DNA of 55,907 bases from Sediminibacterium sp. (GCA_030054095.1 JASGCO010000027.1:1-55907), one strand, 5' to 3'. Numbered from the stretch's first letter, positions 8,256 through 18,171 are shown. Numbers and translations: made by a program. Notes: generated by a model from the sequence alone, not told the origin.

Positions 8256-10532
8256 TTATTGCTTAACCACTTTGCCAACTTTTACCACCTCATTATTTAC
8301 GGTCATTTTCACTACATAAACTGAAGGTGCCCAGTCCGAACTGGCTATTTGCTGAACACCACTTGCCGGAATCAATTGCGAATGGATGATTTTACCCTGA
8401 AGGTCGTAAACACTTACCATAGCTTCATTTCCTGCTGTAGTATCAGAGAAACGAACAGACAGAGATTCTTTACATACAGCATCTATTAAAATGTCTGCAC
8501 CTGCGGTTGTTTCGGTTAAACCGGTGGTTACACAAACCGGCACGTTTTGAACATACGGCACTTTATTATACTCCGTTACTACCACATCAATACTTTGAGA
8601 TGAATTAAAAGGTTGCGTAAACAAAACAGTTGTTTGCGCGGCAGTTACCGAAGCGGTTCCTAAAGTCACATTTCCCTGCGAAACACTTACATAAGTGGCC
8701 GGCCCTGCTGTAGTATTTACCACAAAACTTACAGCCCCCGGATTAATACATGTTGCATGGCTGGCTACAATAGGTGTTGGCATAGCCGAACGGAACAAAC
8801 AGGAAGGATCGCCAAACATCACCCATGTTTCCATCACTTCTTTTCCGGTAGCAGTAGGATATTTATCAAGCATACTCATCTGACCATTATAGAACATACT
8901 ACCGAGTGAATAACATTTTAAATTCGGGTATTGGTTGCTCACAATATCTCCAATTTCATCCTGCGTTTGCATAGGTTCTGCCCAGGCCATCAAAATACTT
9001 GAGCCGCAGGAAGCTATGGCTCCTCTTGGTCCCAATGTTCCTGCACCGGCAGATCTGATAAACGCTTCTGAAAAACAAGTGCCACCGTTAAATGTACCAT
9101 TATTACAGGCCACCTGCAAACTGAAAGGGTATTTACCATAATTGGTACAGGCATTAATATCGCCAATATTGAAATTGCTCGTTACACAAGTATTCTGCGA
9201 GCCATGTCCTGAATACAAAAATATACCGGCACCAGTATTTACCGCTGCTGATACCATAGCATCTGTAGGATCGCCGGGAGCATCATTTCCTCCATGTGTG
9301 TTATCGTACAATTCGTGAAACTGATTATAGCCCGCCCCGGTTAATAATTTGTTTCCTATATTTCGCATGTGTTGCCAATCCGCTTCCCCATCATCGCCAA
9401 CGCCAGCCCCCTCATCCGATCCGATTCCTATACCTTTTCCCCACCAGTTTCCAATGGTTGGATTTTTTTCATACTCCAGTGTCCGGTTTACCATTGTGGT
9501 TATTTCCTGACCGTTGGCACTCGAAAAACGCCCCATCATTACTTCCGGGTACCAGTCGTTGCCAGCCAGCATTGCGTATTTACTATCGCTCCATTTTGTT
9601 TCTGAACTGGTATTTCCCGCATTGAACGCGGGAATTTGCTCATGGTCTCCAACTAATAATACATATAATAAGGAAGGATTTGCTGAATAATAATTCTGGA
9701 TATATGTTTTAATGGCAGCTTGCGTGGTGCCTGTAAGCGCAGTTGTTACCATTTGCGTCCGGATTCCCTTTTGATTTTTCCAGTTCACAAGTGACTGCAT
9801 GGTATTTAAAAACTGAGGCGCTGTAATAACCAGCATGCTTCCAAACTCGCTCAATGGTGTATATTGCACCCGCGCATTCGCTGCCAAAGCAACTGGCATA
9901 TTCTCAAAACGGTGTTGCATCAGATTGCGCTCTTCATTACTATAAACTGCCGGAGCCGTTAGTTTTAATTTTCTTCCGGTTTTAGAAAGGAAGGTTATTT
10001 TTATTTCCATCTTAGAATAAACGCGGATGGACTGAGAGACTGGGTTAGCCTGAACAGGGTAAAAATTTAAAGAAACACCCTGCTGACTCCGGAACTGATA
10101 CAAATTACCAATATCACAGATCTGAGCCGGATAAAACGCATTCTTCGCATAAATCTCTCCGAATACATAAGGTACTTCATCCGGATTTATGTTGCGGGTT
10201 AAACTTCCTTTAGATGGTGCAACGGGCACATTGGTCAGATCCTGAAACTGTTGAGATAATACCTCTATTACAGGTTGTGCTCCCTCCGGTACAGCCAGAG
10301 ATAGAGCATCCCGTAACACTTCCGGGAAACCGGCTGTTAATACCGGGACACAATGATTACTGTACAGTTTGTAATACGTTTGTCCATTAATAGTCACACT
10401 TTGTTTTTTTACCTCATCAAACGTTATTTCCATCGTAACCGACGACGCGTCTGAACGTGTAATTTTCACCCCCTCGCGAGCGATAAGATTTATACTGGCA
10501 AATACAAATAAGAATAAGTGAATTTTTCGCAT
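8256..10532 (-). CDS. secreted gingipain-like cysteine protease (peptidase C25) with T9SS sorting domain
   Basis: A 758-residue secreted protease. The signal peptide covers residues 1-18. A propeptide-like region runs to ~225, followed by the caspase-like C25 domain. The catalytic His is in YSGHGS (His443) and the nucleophile in QVACNNGTF (Cys476), both intact. An Ig-like domain follows. The C-terminal ~75 residues are a T9SS sorting domain (VSVYDLQGKI ... YVVKMTVNNEVVKVGKVVK). In the family these are extracellular or surface endopeptidases; the Arg/Lys preference cannot be read reliably here. It starts 110 bp from, and divergent to, a secreted peptidylarginine deiminase, an association that suggests a shared extracellular role. 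Confidence 0.92.
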   Translation of the reverse strand: MRKIHLFLFVFASINLIAREGVKITRSDASSVTMEITFDEVKKQSVTINGQTYYKLYSNHCVPVLTAGFPEVLRDALSLAVPEGAQPVIEVLSQQFQDLTNVPVAPSKGSLTRNINPDEVPYVFGEIYAKNAFYPAQICDIGNLYQFRSQQGVSLNFYPVQANPVSQSIRVYSKMEIKITFLSKTGRKLKLTAPAVYSNEERNLMQHRFENMPVALAANARVQYTPLSEFGSMLVITAPQFLNTMQSLVNWKNQKGIRTQMVTTALTGTTQAAIKTYIQNYYSANPSLLYVLLVGDHEQIPAFNAGNTSSETKWSDSKYAMLAGNDWYPEVMMGRFSSANGQEITTMVNRTLEYEKNPTIGNWWGKGIGIGSDEGAGVGDDGEADWQHMRNIGNKLLTGAGYNQFHELYDNTHGGNDAPGDPTDAMVSAAVNTGAGIFLYSGHGSQNTCVTSNFNIGDINACTNYGKYPFSLQVACNNGTFNGGTCFSEAFIRSAGAGTLGPRGAIASCGSSILMAWAEPMQTQDEIGDIVSNQYPNLKCYSLGSMFYNGQMSMLDKYPTATGKEVMETWVMFGDPSCLFRSAMPTPIVASHATCINPGAVSFVVNTTAGPATYVSVSQGNVTLGTASVTAAQTTVLFTQPFNSSQSIDVVVTEYNKVPYVQNVPVCVTTGLTETTAGADILIDAVCKESLSVRFSDTTAGNEAMVSVYDLQGKIIHSQLIPASGVQQIASSDWAPSVYVVKMTVNNEVVKVGKVVKQ

Positions 10533-10618
10533 AATAAAACCGTTTTAGGATTTCCATAAAAGTAATTCTTTGTTTACGCGATTTCCTGTTTTTAACAGAT
10601 AAGGCTTGCCCAAATTGT

Positions 10619-10626
10619 TACATTTG
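10619..10626 (+). promoter_or_regulatory. -7 promoter box (TACATTTG)
   Basis: Fits TAnnTTTG, 16 nt before the start codon of the deiminase gene, in the short divergent intergenic region shared with the C25 protease. Confidence 0.5.
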
Positions 10627-10642
10627 TTGGAAAGCTAAAATC

Positions 10643-12409
10643 ATGCGTCAAAAAATATCTTATCTCCTTTTTATACTTTTCACCTTAGTTCATACAACTA
10701 TTGCTCAGGATTTACCCAAAGGAATGACTGTCGAAGAAGCTCGAAACATGCCGTTTTATCTGGAACATCTGAAAGCAGGAACATCTGCCCGACAAATGAT
10801 TACCACTCCTCCCCCTTACACGCAATTACGTAATGCGGCAGAATGGGAAGAAATACAAACCTTGAATATTACCTGGACGAGCTACACGCCGATTTTAAAA
10901 GACATTATAAAAGCTGCCCAGCAACAAACCCGCATCACTATTATATGCAGCGACTCGTTGGTTGTAAAGAATTATCTGACAAGTAACAGTGTTCCGCTTA
11001 CGAATCTGAAGTTTGTTATAGCGCCTTTTAACTCCGTTTGGGCCCGCGATTACTCTGCCAACCCTGTATATGGTAAATATGTGGATTCACTCTTTCTGGT
11101 AGATTGGATTTATAACCGTCCGCGCCCGAATGATAATGCCACTCCCGTGCACATCGCCAATGCCTGGAATTTACCACTTTACGAAACCACCGTTGCGCCC
11201 TGGGATCTGATCCATACCGGTGGTAACTATATGAGCGATGGATTTGGTACGGCGTTTTCTTCTAACCTGATACTTACTGAAAACCCCTCTAAAAGTGCCG
11301 CTCAAATTGATACTATTATGAAAAAATTCATGGGCATTAACCGCTACATCCGCATGCCGGTACTGCCATACGATGGTATTCATCATATTGACATGCACAT
11401 GAAATTACTGGATGAAGAAACCCTGCTATGGGGGCAGTATCCTGTTGGAATTGCCGACGGCCCGCAAATAGAAGCCAATTTGCAGTTTATTCTTTCAAAT
11501 TACAATTCCGTTTTTGGAACACCTTATAAAATTGTGCGGATTCCGATGCCTATGGATAAAAACGGGAAATGGCCCAATCAGGCGGGAGGCTGGTATTGCA
11601 CTTACACCAATGGGGTATTTGTAAATAAAACCTATATTTTCCCAACTTATTACCAGCAATACGATACTACCGCTTTTCGTATTCTGAAACAAGCCTTACC
11701 AGGTTATAACATTGTGGGGATTGATTGCGATAATGGCAGTAGTCCTATTATATCTGCTAGTGGCGCCATTCATTGTATTACCCATTCCATTGCGCATAAA
11801 GACCCTTTACTTATTTCGCATCAGGCATTACCCAACCAATGTGATACGGGATCTTATCTGATTAAAGCCCGTATTCTGCATAAAAGCGGCATTCAATCCG
11901 CTAAAGTATTCTGGACCAACGATACACTGATTGGTTTTACCGCGGCAACACTAACGCTTAGTAACGCCCCCAATAATGAATACCGCGTTAACCTGCCGGC
12001 ACTGGCATCGGGTAACAGAATTTATTATTACATAGAAGCCACTGCCAATTCGGGGAAAACCATGCAGCGCCCTATAACTGCGCCACTCGGCCGTTATACA
12101 TTCAGTGTTAACGCCTGCGCACTTACCACTCAGATAAAGGAAAATGAAAAAAGTATAAACGCCGCATCCGTATATCCTAATCCGGCCAGTGCTATTACCT
12201 GTATTCCTGTTAAAAGCAAAGGCACCCAAAATATAAACGTTACTTTAAAAAATACACTGGGACAAACGGTTGATGTACTTTACGAAGGAGTAGTTACCGA
12301 TGGTGATAAAAACATTTTCCTTTTTGCAGATAAGTACTCAAAAGGCGTTTATTTTATTGAAATAAAAGGAGAACATAATACCGTTGTACAAAAAGTTCTG
12401 ATTCGTTAA
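10643..12409 (+). CDS. secreted peptidylarginine deiminase (PPAD-like) with T9SS sorting domain
   Basis: A 588-residue protein with a signal peptide (1-21). The pentein-fold catalytic domain of the Porphyromonas-type PAD family has VWARDY (Asp136), GIHHIDMH (His248, Asp250) and GAIHCITHS (Cys378). Arg159 and Arg161 (NRPRPND) sit 23 and 25 residues after Asp136, similar to the two carboxylate-binding arginines of P. gingivalis PPAD (Arg152/Arg154). That suggests preference for C-terminal arginine. An Ig-like segment and a C-terminal T9SS sorting domain (ASVYPNPAS ... GVYFIEIKG) follow. Agmatine deiminases share the fold but lack the signal peptide and these extra domains. I infer that the adjacent C25 protease could supply peptide ends. 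Confidence 0.9.
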   Translation: MRQKISYLLFILFTLVHTTIAQDLPKGMTVEEARNMPFYLEHLKAGTSARQMITTPPPYTQLRNAAEWEEIQTLNITWTSYTPILKDIIKAAQQQTRITIICSDSLVVKNYLTSNSVPLTNLKFVIAPFNSVWARDYSANPVYGKYVDSLFLVDWIYNRPRPNDNATPVHIANAWNLPLYETTVAPWDLIHTGGNYMSDGFGTAFSSNLILTENPSKSAAQIDTIMKKFMGINRYIRMPVLPYDGIHHIDMHMKLLDEETLLWGQYPVGIADGPQIEANLQFILSNYNSVFGTPYKIVRIPMPMDKNGKWPNQAGGWYCTYTNGVFVNKTYIFPTYYQQYDTTAFRILKQALPGYNIVGIDCDNGSSPIISASGAIHCITHSIAHKDPLLISHQALPNQCDTGSYLIKARILHKSGIQSAKVFWTNDTLIGFTAATLTLSNAPNNEYRVNLPALASGNRIYYYIEATANSGKTMQRPITAPLGRYTFSVNACALTTQIKENEKSINAASVYPNPASAITCIPVKSKGTQNINVTLKNTLGQTVDVLYEGVVTDGDKNIFLFADKYSKGVYFIEIKGEHNTVVQKVLIR

Positions 12410-12468
12410 ACGATAGCGGGCACAGTTCCACTTAACATTTTCTTTAAGCGCAAAAGGCAAATATTGAT

Positions 12469-12476
12469 TACTTTTG
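12469..12476 (+). promoter_or_regulatory. -7 promoter box (TACTTTTG) almost at the start codon
   Basis: Fits TAnnTTTG and ends only 4 nt before the ATG at 12481, which would give a leaderless or near-leaderless transcript of the four-gene operon. Confidence 0.55.
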
Positions 12477-12480
12477 CCGC

Positions 12481-14025
12481 ATGTTTAAGTACTTAACCGT
12501 ATTACTTTGCCTTACAATACATTGGATTTTGGAAGCCCAGTTAACGCCGGGGCAATACACTTTAAAAAAAGAAGTAATAGGCCAACGCTTTAACGCCACA
12601 GATATTTATGGCAAAACCCTTCGTTTTTCGCATAACTTTTATGACGCGTTTTACGACAGTACCAGCAATCGCTTATTTTTTTCGACCCGTGCCAAAGATG
12701 CCAGTGGAAAGGTGTATTCCAATATAGCGTTTCAATACTGTTTGGACGTAGAAACGGACAGTATCCTTTGGACGAACGAAGCTCACAAGTTCGATATTAC
12801 TAAAACAAATGACTACCTGTTTTTTTCGAATGATGAAAAAACAACGCGTTTTAACAAACGCAGTGGATTTGAGCAATACGACTACCCTTCCAGAATTTTT
12901 TTCACGGACGCCCGCAACAAACTTGGCTTCTGTTTTAATAAATCCGGATCGGTTAATGGTTCTGAAAACCTGAAATGCATTTACCTCGAAGATGGTAACG
13001 TAAAGTGGATGAACACTATTAACCGGGATTTTGACTGGAATGAAATTAAATACCTCAACGATTCCATTTTACTGATTGCATCGGGCGGGCTTCATGGGGT
13101 AAATCTTAAAACCGGTGATACCTGGTCGCATCCGTTAATTACAGGCGATACCCAACTCAAAAAATTCGTCTTCTCTCCCATTGCCCCCGAATCGAGTACA
13201 CTTGGAAAAGATCCCTTCCTGAGTTCTCCGCTCGAAAATGTGGTTACTCAACTTTCATCAAACATTTTAATTGATCAGGATCGTATTTACCTTGCCGGAA
13301 AAGACAATCTGATTTGTGTTAACACAAAAGGTGAGCTTCTTTGGCGGCACGACTTAACGGCAAATCCCGCCAGTAAATCGTTTCTGTACATTAATGGCAA
13401 CGATTTATCCCTTTTTAATCTGGGAGTCGCCAGCTTTAAAGACCGGATTATTGAATATGGGAAACCATTTTTAACCGGCCTCGACAAATTAACCGGTAAA
13501 GTTAGCTTTAACCAATCCCTTTCCATTTTCAGCAGTCCCGTTGATTTCAGGATAATGGATACTACGCTATTTGTGGCCACCCGCGAAAAAATGTACCAGT
13601 TCAATATTGCCAATGGTAACATGATGTACATGCTGGAGTTTAACGAACAGCAGTATGGCCGCTTTACCGGATTTATAGATGGGGATAAATATTACGTGGA
13701 AAAAGAAGGCTTTTACGTATCGCTTAACTTCATTAATGATAAAAGTACTTACTTTAAAACGGATCATGGTAAGGTGTATGGACTTGAAAAAAACGAAATC
13801 CTTTACGAATATCAGATATCCGAATTATTTGAACTGGATAAAAAGACCGATCGGTACCGTTTTCTGAATAAAAAAGACGAATCGTATGTGGTGAGTCCGA
13901 ACTGGGAACTTTTGGCAAGGTTAAAGACTGGATCCAATGTGATGCAAATAAAAAATAAGATTTATTACCCAGCAGAACGTAAATTACACATTATCTCACT
14001 GAACGATTTAAGCCATGAAAAATAA
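12481..14025 (+). CDS. secreted protein with PQQ-like beta-propeller repeats
   Basis: A 514-residue protein with a signal peptide (1-19, ending EAQ). It has repeated segments of the form 'value-W-in/out' typical of PQQ-like/WD40-like propellers, for example DVETDSILWTN, LEDGNVKWMN, VNTKGELLWRHDL and LDKLTGKVSFNQ. No quinone-ligand or dehydrogenase active site is visible, so a binding or scaffold role is more likely than catalysis. Its stop overlaps the next gene by 11 nt, and it heads a tightly packed operon with an ArsC/Spx-like protein and a histidine kinase. A sensory or extracytoplasmic partner role for the kinase is conceivable but not shown. Confidence 0.7.
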   Translation: MFKYLTVLLCLTIHWILEAQLTPGQYTLKKEVIGQRFNATDIYGKTLRFSHNFYDAFYDSTSNRLFFSTRAKDASGKVYSNIAFQYCLDVETDSILWTNEAHKFDITKTNDYLFFSNDEKTTRFNKRSGFEQYDYPSRIFFTDARNKLGFCFNKSGSVNGSENLKCIYLEDGNVKWMNTINRDFDWNEIKYLNDSILLIASGGLHGVNLKTGDTWSHPLITGDTQLKKFVFSPIAPESSTLGKDPFLSSPLENVVTQLSSNILIDQDRIYLAGKDNLICVNTKGELLWRHDLTANPASKSFLYINGNDLSLFNLGVASFKDRIIEYGKPFLTGLDKLTGKVSFNQSLSIFSSPVDFRIMDTTLFVATREKMYQFNIANGNMMYMLEFNEQQYGRFTGFIDGDKYYVEKEGFYVSLNFINDKSTYFKTDHGKVYGLEKNEILYEYQISELFELDKKTDRYRFLNKKDESYVVSPNWELLARLKTGSNVMQIKNKIYYPAERKLHIISLNDLSHEK

Positions 14026-14374
14026 AATTTACTATCTGTCAACCTGCGATACCTGTAAACGTATTATACAGGAAACAGGAATCAGCCCTGAACACTTTTT
14101 GTTTCAGGATATAAAAACAGAACCTATCACTTCCGCTCAGCTCGAAGAAATGCGGACACTTAGCGGCAGTTACGAAGCCCTCTTCAGTAAAATAGCCAGA
14201 AAGTACCGATTACTCAATCTTCATACCCAAACACTGAGTGAAGAGGATTATAAAAAATACATTCTGGAAGAATACACCTTTTTAAAGCGCCCGGTGGTGC
14301 TTATAAACGGGCACATCTTTATCGGAAATTCCAAAAGTGTAATTACCTCTCTGAAAAACGCGTTGCAAAAGTGA
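14015..14374 (+). CDS. ArsC/Spx-like thioredoxin-fold protein
   Basis: A 119-residue protein of the ArsC/Spx/YffB family. The redox motif STCDTCKR is near residues 9-16, and the conserved C-terminal turn LKRPVVLINGHIFIGNS is present. Family members are glutaredoxin-linked arsenate reductases or transcription regulators acting on RNA polymerase. No other arsenic genes are present, so arsenate reduction is unsupported. It overlaps the preceding gene by 11 nt and the following kinase by 4 nt, so it is translationally coupled to both. Confidence 0.8.
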   Translation: MKNKIYYLSTCDTCKRIIQETGISPEHFLFQDIKTEPITSAQLEEMRTLSGSYEALFSKIARKYRLLNLHTQTLSEEDYKKYILEEYTFLKRPVVLINGHIFIGNSKSVITSLKNALQK

Positions 14375-15429
14375 AAATAACCGCCCGTATATTAGTTTAC
14401 GCGTTGATGGCCTCCATCATCATTACCCTGCTGGAAGTTATTGTCAATTATTTTCATACCCACGATGTAAACGTTTCTTTTGTACTACTCAGCTTTTTTA
14501 TCACTTTTATAGGCCTGTTTCTTCTGTTGTACAGTTTTTACTATTACACCGTTTCGAATGAACTCAATAAATTATCTGAACGCATCGAAAAACGTTTTCT
14601 CAGCAATGCTATCCCACAGGAATTGAATGTACTGGAAGACAATGACGCGCTGGATAAATTAAAACAAAACATCAGCAAGCTGGAAACCGAACGGGAAAAA
14701 GAAATAGAACAGTTTAAAAATCTGGATAGTTACCGCAAAGAATATCTGGGAAATGTGTCACATGAAATGAAAACCCCCATTTTTAATATTCAGGGATATC
14801 TGGATACATTGATTGACGGTGGTATTAACGACCCCGACATTAATATTTCTTACCTTAAAAAAGCGGATAAAAGCATTGAACGCCTTATTAATATTATAGA
14901 TGATCTGGAAACCATTACCCAACTGGAAACCGGAGGTCTGCAACTGGATAAAGACCGCTTTGACATAGCAGCACTATGTAAAGATATATACGGGCAACTG
15001 GAATTAAACGCCTCCAAACGCAATATCAGGCTTTGTCTCGATAAAAAATACGACAAACCCATTTGGGTTATGGCCGATAAATTCCGTATCCGTCAGGTAC
15101 TGGCTAATCTTATTACCAATAGCATTAAATATGGCCGCGAAAACGGGGAAACCTGTATCAGCATACAATACTACGCCAACGATGTCATTGTAGAAGTTCG
15201 TGACAATGGACTGGGAATTGAGGAAAAACACCTTCCACGCTTATTTGAACGTTTTTACCGCATTGATAAAGGCAGAAGCAGGGAGCAAGGTGGCACCGGC
15301 TTAGGATTGGCCATTGTGAAACACATTCTGGAGGCACACGATAAAACCATTCAGGTAGAAAGCAAACCCGGTAACGGGACGACCTTTACGTTTTCTCTGG
15401 ACTCAGCGCTTGATATATCTGCGAAATGA
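14371..15429 (+). CDS. membrane sensor histidine kinase (PhoR-like)
   Basis: A 352-residue protein starting with GTG overlapping the previous stop (GTGA). Two transmembrane helices (about 7-27 and 36-57) flank a very short periplasmic loop. A coiled-coil linker (~60-118) leads to the HisKA dimerisation helix with the phospho-acceptor His131 in NVSHEMKTP, then the ATPase domain with an N box (NLITNSIKYG), G1 (DNGLGIEE), F box (RLFERFYRID) and G2 (GGTGLGLAI). There is no PAS or HAMP domain and almost no external sensor region. No response regulator is next to it, so it is an orphan in this window. Confidence 0.92.
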   Translation: MKITARILVYALMASIIITLLEVIVNYFHTHDVNVSFVLLSFFITFIGLFLLLYSFYYYTVSNELNKLSERIEKRFLSNAIPQELNVLEDNDALDKLKQNISKLETEREKEIEQFKNLDSYRKEYLGNVSHEMKTPIFNIQGYLDTLIDGGINDPDINISYLKKADKSIERLINIIDDLETITQLETGGLQLDKDRFDIAALCKDIYGQLELNASKRNIRLCLDKKYDKPIWVMADKFRIRQVLANLITNSIKYGRENGETCISIQYYANDVIVEVRDNGLGIEEKHLPRLFERFYRIDKGRSREQGGTGLGLAIVKHILEAHDKTIQVESKPGNGTTFTFSLDSALDISAK

Positions 15430-15764
15430 AACGCCCCGGATGGATAACCCTGCTTTGTTTGATCGGTTTTATAACCGTGGTACTTACGTTTCCGCAAATG
15501 TTCTCTCCTCCGGTTAAAAAACTCGGCAATCTTGTACCGGCGCTTTATGGCATACTGGTGGCCAGCCTTTTTATTGCATCTATCGGATTATGGCACTATA
15601 AACAATGGGGGGCCTTATTGTTTTTGATTACCCTTTTTATAAAACTGGCATTTTACATTTTAACAGATACAATAGAGAGCGGTTTTTACATTCACGCGTT
15701 TATGCTTGTCTTAGCCTCAGTTGTTTTGTGGCGTCATTTTGTTAAAATGGATGCCAATTTATAA
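15426..15764 (+). CDS. small integral membrane protein of unknown function
   Basis: A 112-residue protein with about four hydrophobic helices and little else. Its ATG overlaps the kinase stop (ATGA), so it belongs to the same operon and probably sits in the inner membrane with the kinase. I do not recognise a family. Confidence 0.65.
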   Translation: MKRPGWITLLCLIGFITVVLTFPQMFSPPVKKLGNLVPALYGILVASLFIASIGLWHYKQWGALLFLITLFIKLAFYILTDTIESGFYIHAFMLVLASVVLWRHFVKMDANL

Positions 15765-15900
15765 CGTTTAGCCTTTTACATCGTTCGATCTGACAAAATC
15801 ATCTAAAATATGATCTGTTATAGATAATAGTTTTGTCCTATCCGAAAAATTTATTATAACTTTATATAGTAAATTATTCATCCCCATACCTCTCAACAGA

Positions 15901-18111
15901 ATGATAGCAGAAGCAGAAACTCAGGAACTGACAGAAACACTTAAAAGTTTTTTCGGCTTTGAGGGTTTTAAAGGTAACCAGGAAAGGATCATCAAAAGCG
16001 TTTTAGGTGGACAAGACACATTTGTTATAATGCCTACCGGAGGGGGTAAGAGTTTATGTTACCAATTACCGGCTCTGGTAAGTGAAGGAACTGCCATTGT
16101 GGTATCTCCACTTATTGCGCTTATGAAAAATCAGGTGGATGCCATCAGAGGATTTAGTAACGATACCGGCATTGCCCATTTTTTAAATTCTTCGCTCAAT
16201 AAAAGCGATATCCAAAAGGTAAAAAAAGACGTTTTAAGCGGCAAAACCAAGTTATTATATATTGCCCCCGAAACGCTTACCAAAGAAGATAATATTACCT
16301 TTTTCAAAGAATTTAAAATTTCCTTTTTCGCCATTGATGAAGCGCATTGTATTTCAGAATGGGGCCACGATTTCAGGCCTGAATACCGGCGCCTGCGTCC
16401 TATTATTGACGCGGTAGGCAGTGTTCCGGTAATTGCACTTACTGCAACGGCCACGCCTAAAGTACAACAGGATATCCAGAAAAATCTGGGGATGATGACC
16501 GCCAATTTGTTTAAATCATCCTTTAACCGGCCGAATCTGTATTACGAAGTAAGACCCAAGCAAAACGTTATTAAGGAAATTATTAAGTACGTTAAGCAAA
16601 ACGATGGAAAAAGCGGGATTATTTATTGTTTAAGCCGCAAGAAAGTTGAAGAAATTGCTCAGGCGCTTATTGTCAATGGCGTAAAAGCTGCTCCATATCA
16701 TGCCGGGCTCGATGCCAAAGAACGTGCCAAAACGCAGGATGGTTTTTTGATGGAAGACCTTCAGGTGATTGTGGCTACTATCGCCTTTGGAATGGGAATT
16801 GATAAACCAGACGTACGCTTTGTTATACACCACGACATTCCCAAATCGCTGGAGGGGTATTACCAGGAAACCGGACGGGCAGGCCGAGATGGCGGCGAAG
16901 GCAACTGTGTTACCTTTTACAGTTACGATGACATCATCAAACTGGAAAAATTCATGAAAGATAAGCCTGTTGCCGAACAGGAAATAGGGAAACAAATGCT
17001 GGCCGAAACGGCTTCGTTTGCCGAAACCAGTTCGTGCCGGCGCAAATTTATACTTCATTACTTCGGCGAGGAATTTGATGAAACGGGATGTAGCGAGATG
17101 TGTGATAACTGTCGTCATCCGAAACAAAAATTCGAGGCCCGTGAAGATCTGCAATTATGTTTAGAAGCCATTCTGGAAGCAAAAGAACGGCATAAATTAA
17201 AGGACATCATCAATATTCTGATGGGAACCCTCACAGCTACCGCTAAAACGTATAAGCACGACGCACTGGAAAACTGGGGTCAGGGAGTTGAAGAAGACAA
17301 AGAAGAAAAATTCTGGCAGGCTGTATTACGTCAGGCTATTGTAAACGGTTTTCTGATTAAAGACATTGAAAATTATGGTTTATTGCGCTTAAGTGACAAA
17401 GGACACGCGTTTCTTAAAAAGCCTTACAGTATTCAGTTTACCCGCGATCACGACTTTAACAATACCGATAAAGACGAAGATGAATTCAGCACCGGTGGCG
17501 GAAAAGGATCCAGCGCAGCAGACGAAGTACTCTTTGCTATGCTGAAAGATCTGGTGAAAAAAACAGCTAAAGCTAAAGCCCTGCCTCCTTATATTATTTT
17601 TCAGGAAACCTCCCTTGAAGAAATGGCGATACAATATCCCATCACCATTGATGAATTAACTAAAATCAGTGGAGTTGGTGCAGGTAAAGCCGCCAAGTTC
17701 GGTAAACCATTTATTGACCTCATCAAAAAATATGTGGACGATAACGGTATTGAACGACCAATGGACATGGTGATTAAATCGGTAGTTAATAAAAGCGGGC
17801 TAAAAGTATTTATTATACAGAATATTGACCGTAAAGTAAACCTTGCCGACATGGCCAAAAGCAAGAACATGAAGGTTGATGATTTACTGACCGAAATTGA
17901 AACCATTGTTTTAAGCGGCACCAAGGTTAATCTGAATTATTATATTGATTACCTGATGGATGAGGAAAAACGCGATGAAATCCTTGATTACTTTAAAGAA
18001 AGCGAAACGGATAGTGTAAATGCTGCTTTAAAAGAACTAGGCGAAAACGAGTATTCCGAAGAAGAAGTACGTTGCGTTCGTATAAAGTTTTTAAGTGAAT
18101 TCGGGAATTAA
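15901..18111 (+). CDS. recQ: ATP-dependent DNA helicase RecQ
   Basis: A 3'-5' DNA helicase of recombination and repair. In the 736 residues, Walker A PTGGGKS lies at 45-51 and the DEAH box AIDEAHC at ~144-150. Motif VI has the QETGRAGRDG signature. The zinc-binding RQC part has SSCRRKFILHYFGE with CSEMCDNC, and an HRDC-type domain lies near 560-640. It is ~120 residues longer at the C-terminus than E. coli RecQ, as in many Bacteroidota. A terminator follows directly. Confidence 0.95.
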   Translation: MIAEAETQELTETLKSFFGFEGFKGNQERIIKSVLGGQDTFVIMPTGGGKSLCYQLPALVSEGTAIVVSPLIALMKNQVDAIRGFSNDTGIAHFLNSSLNKSDIQKVKKDVLSGKTKLLYIAPETLTKEDNITFFKEFKISFFAIDEAHCISEWGHDFRPEYRRLRPIIDAVGSVPVIALTATATPKVQQDIQKNLGMMTANLFKSSFNRPNLYYEVRPKQNVIKEIIKYVKQNDGKSGIIYCLSRKKVEEIAQALIVNGVKAAPYHAGLDAKERAKTQDGFLMEDLQVIVATIAFGMGIDKPDVRFVIHHDIPKSLEGYYQETGRAGRDGGEGNCVTFYSYDDIIKLEKFMKDKPVAEQEIGKQMLAETASFAETSSCRRKFILHYFGEEFDETGCSEMCDNCRHPKQKFEAREDLQLCLEAILEAKERHKLKDIINILMGTLTATAKTYKHDALENWGQGVEEDKEEKFWQAVLRQAIVNGFLIKDIENYGLLRLSDKGHAFLKKPYSIQFTRDHDFNNTDKDEDEFSTGGGKGSSAADEVLFAMLKDLVKKTAKAKALPPYIIFQETSLEEMAIQYPITIDELTKISGVGAGKAAKFGKPFIDLIKKYVDDNGIERPMDMVIKSVVNKSGLKVFIIQNIDRKVNLADMAKSKNMKVDDLLTEIETIVLSGTKVNLNYYIDYLMDEEKRDEILDYFKESETDSVNAALKELGENEYSEEEVRCVRIKFLSEFGN

Positions 18112-18129
18112 CCGCTTATTATACTTATC

Positions 18130-18171
18130 AAAAAAGCGAAGGGATGTTTGTTCAACATCCCTTCGCTTTTT
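18130..18171. terminator. strong bidirectional terminator
   Basis: Long stem (AAAAAGCGAAGGGATGTT pairing with its complement) ending in T-run and A-run. It lies between convergent recQ and nusB. Confidence 0.9.

Noticed and set aside
10643..12409. Label as agmatine deiminase
   Set aside because: The protein has a signal peptide, an R-P-R motif like PPAD, an Ig-like segment and a T9SS tail, none of which fit the cytoplasmic agmatine enzyme.
14015..14374. Arsenate resistance function
   Set aside because: No arsenic regulator, pump or second reductase nearby; the family also includes Spx-type regulators.
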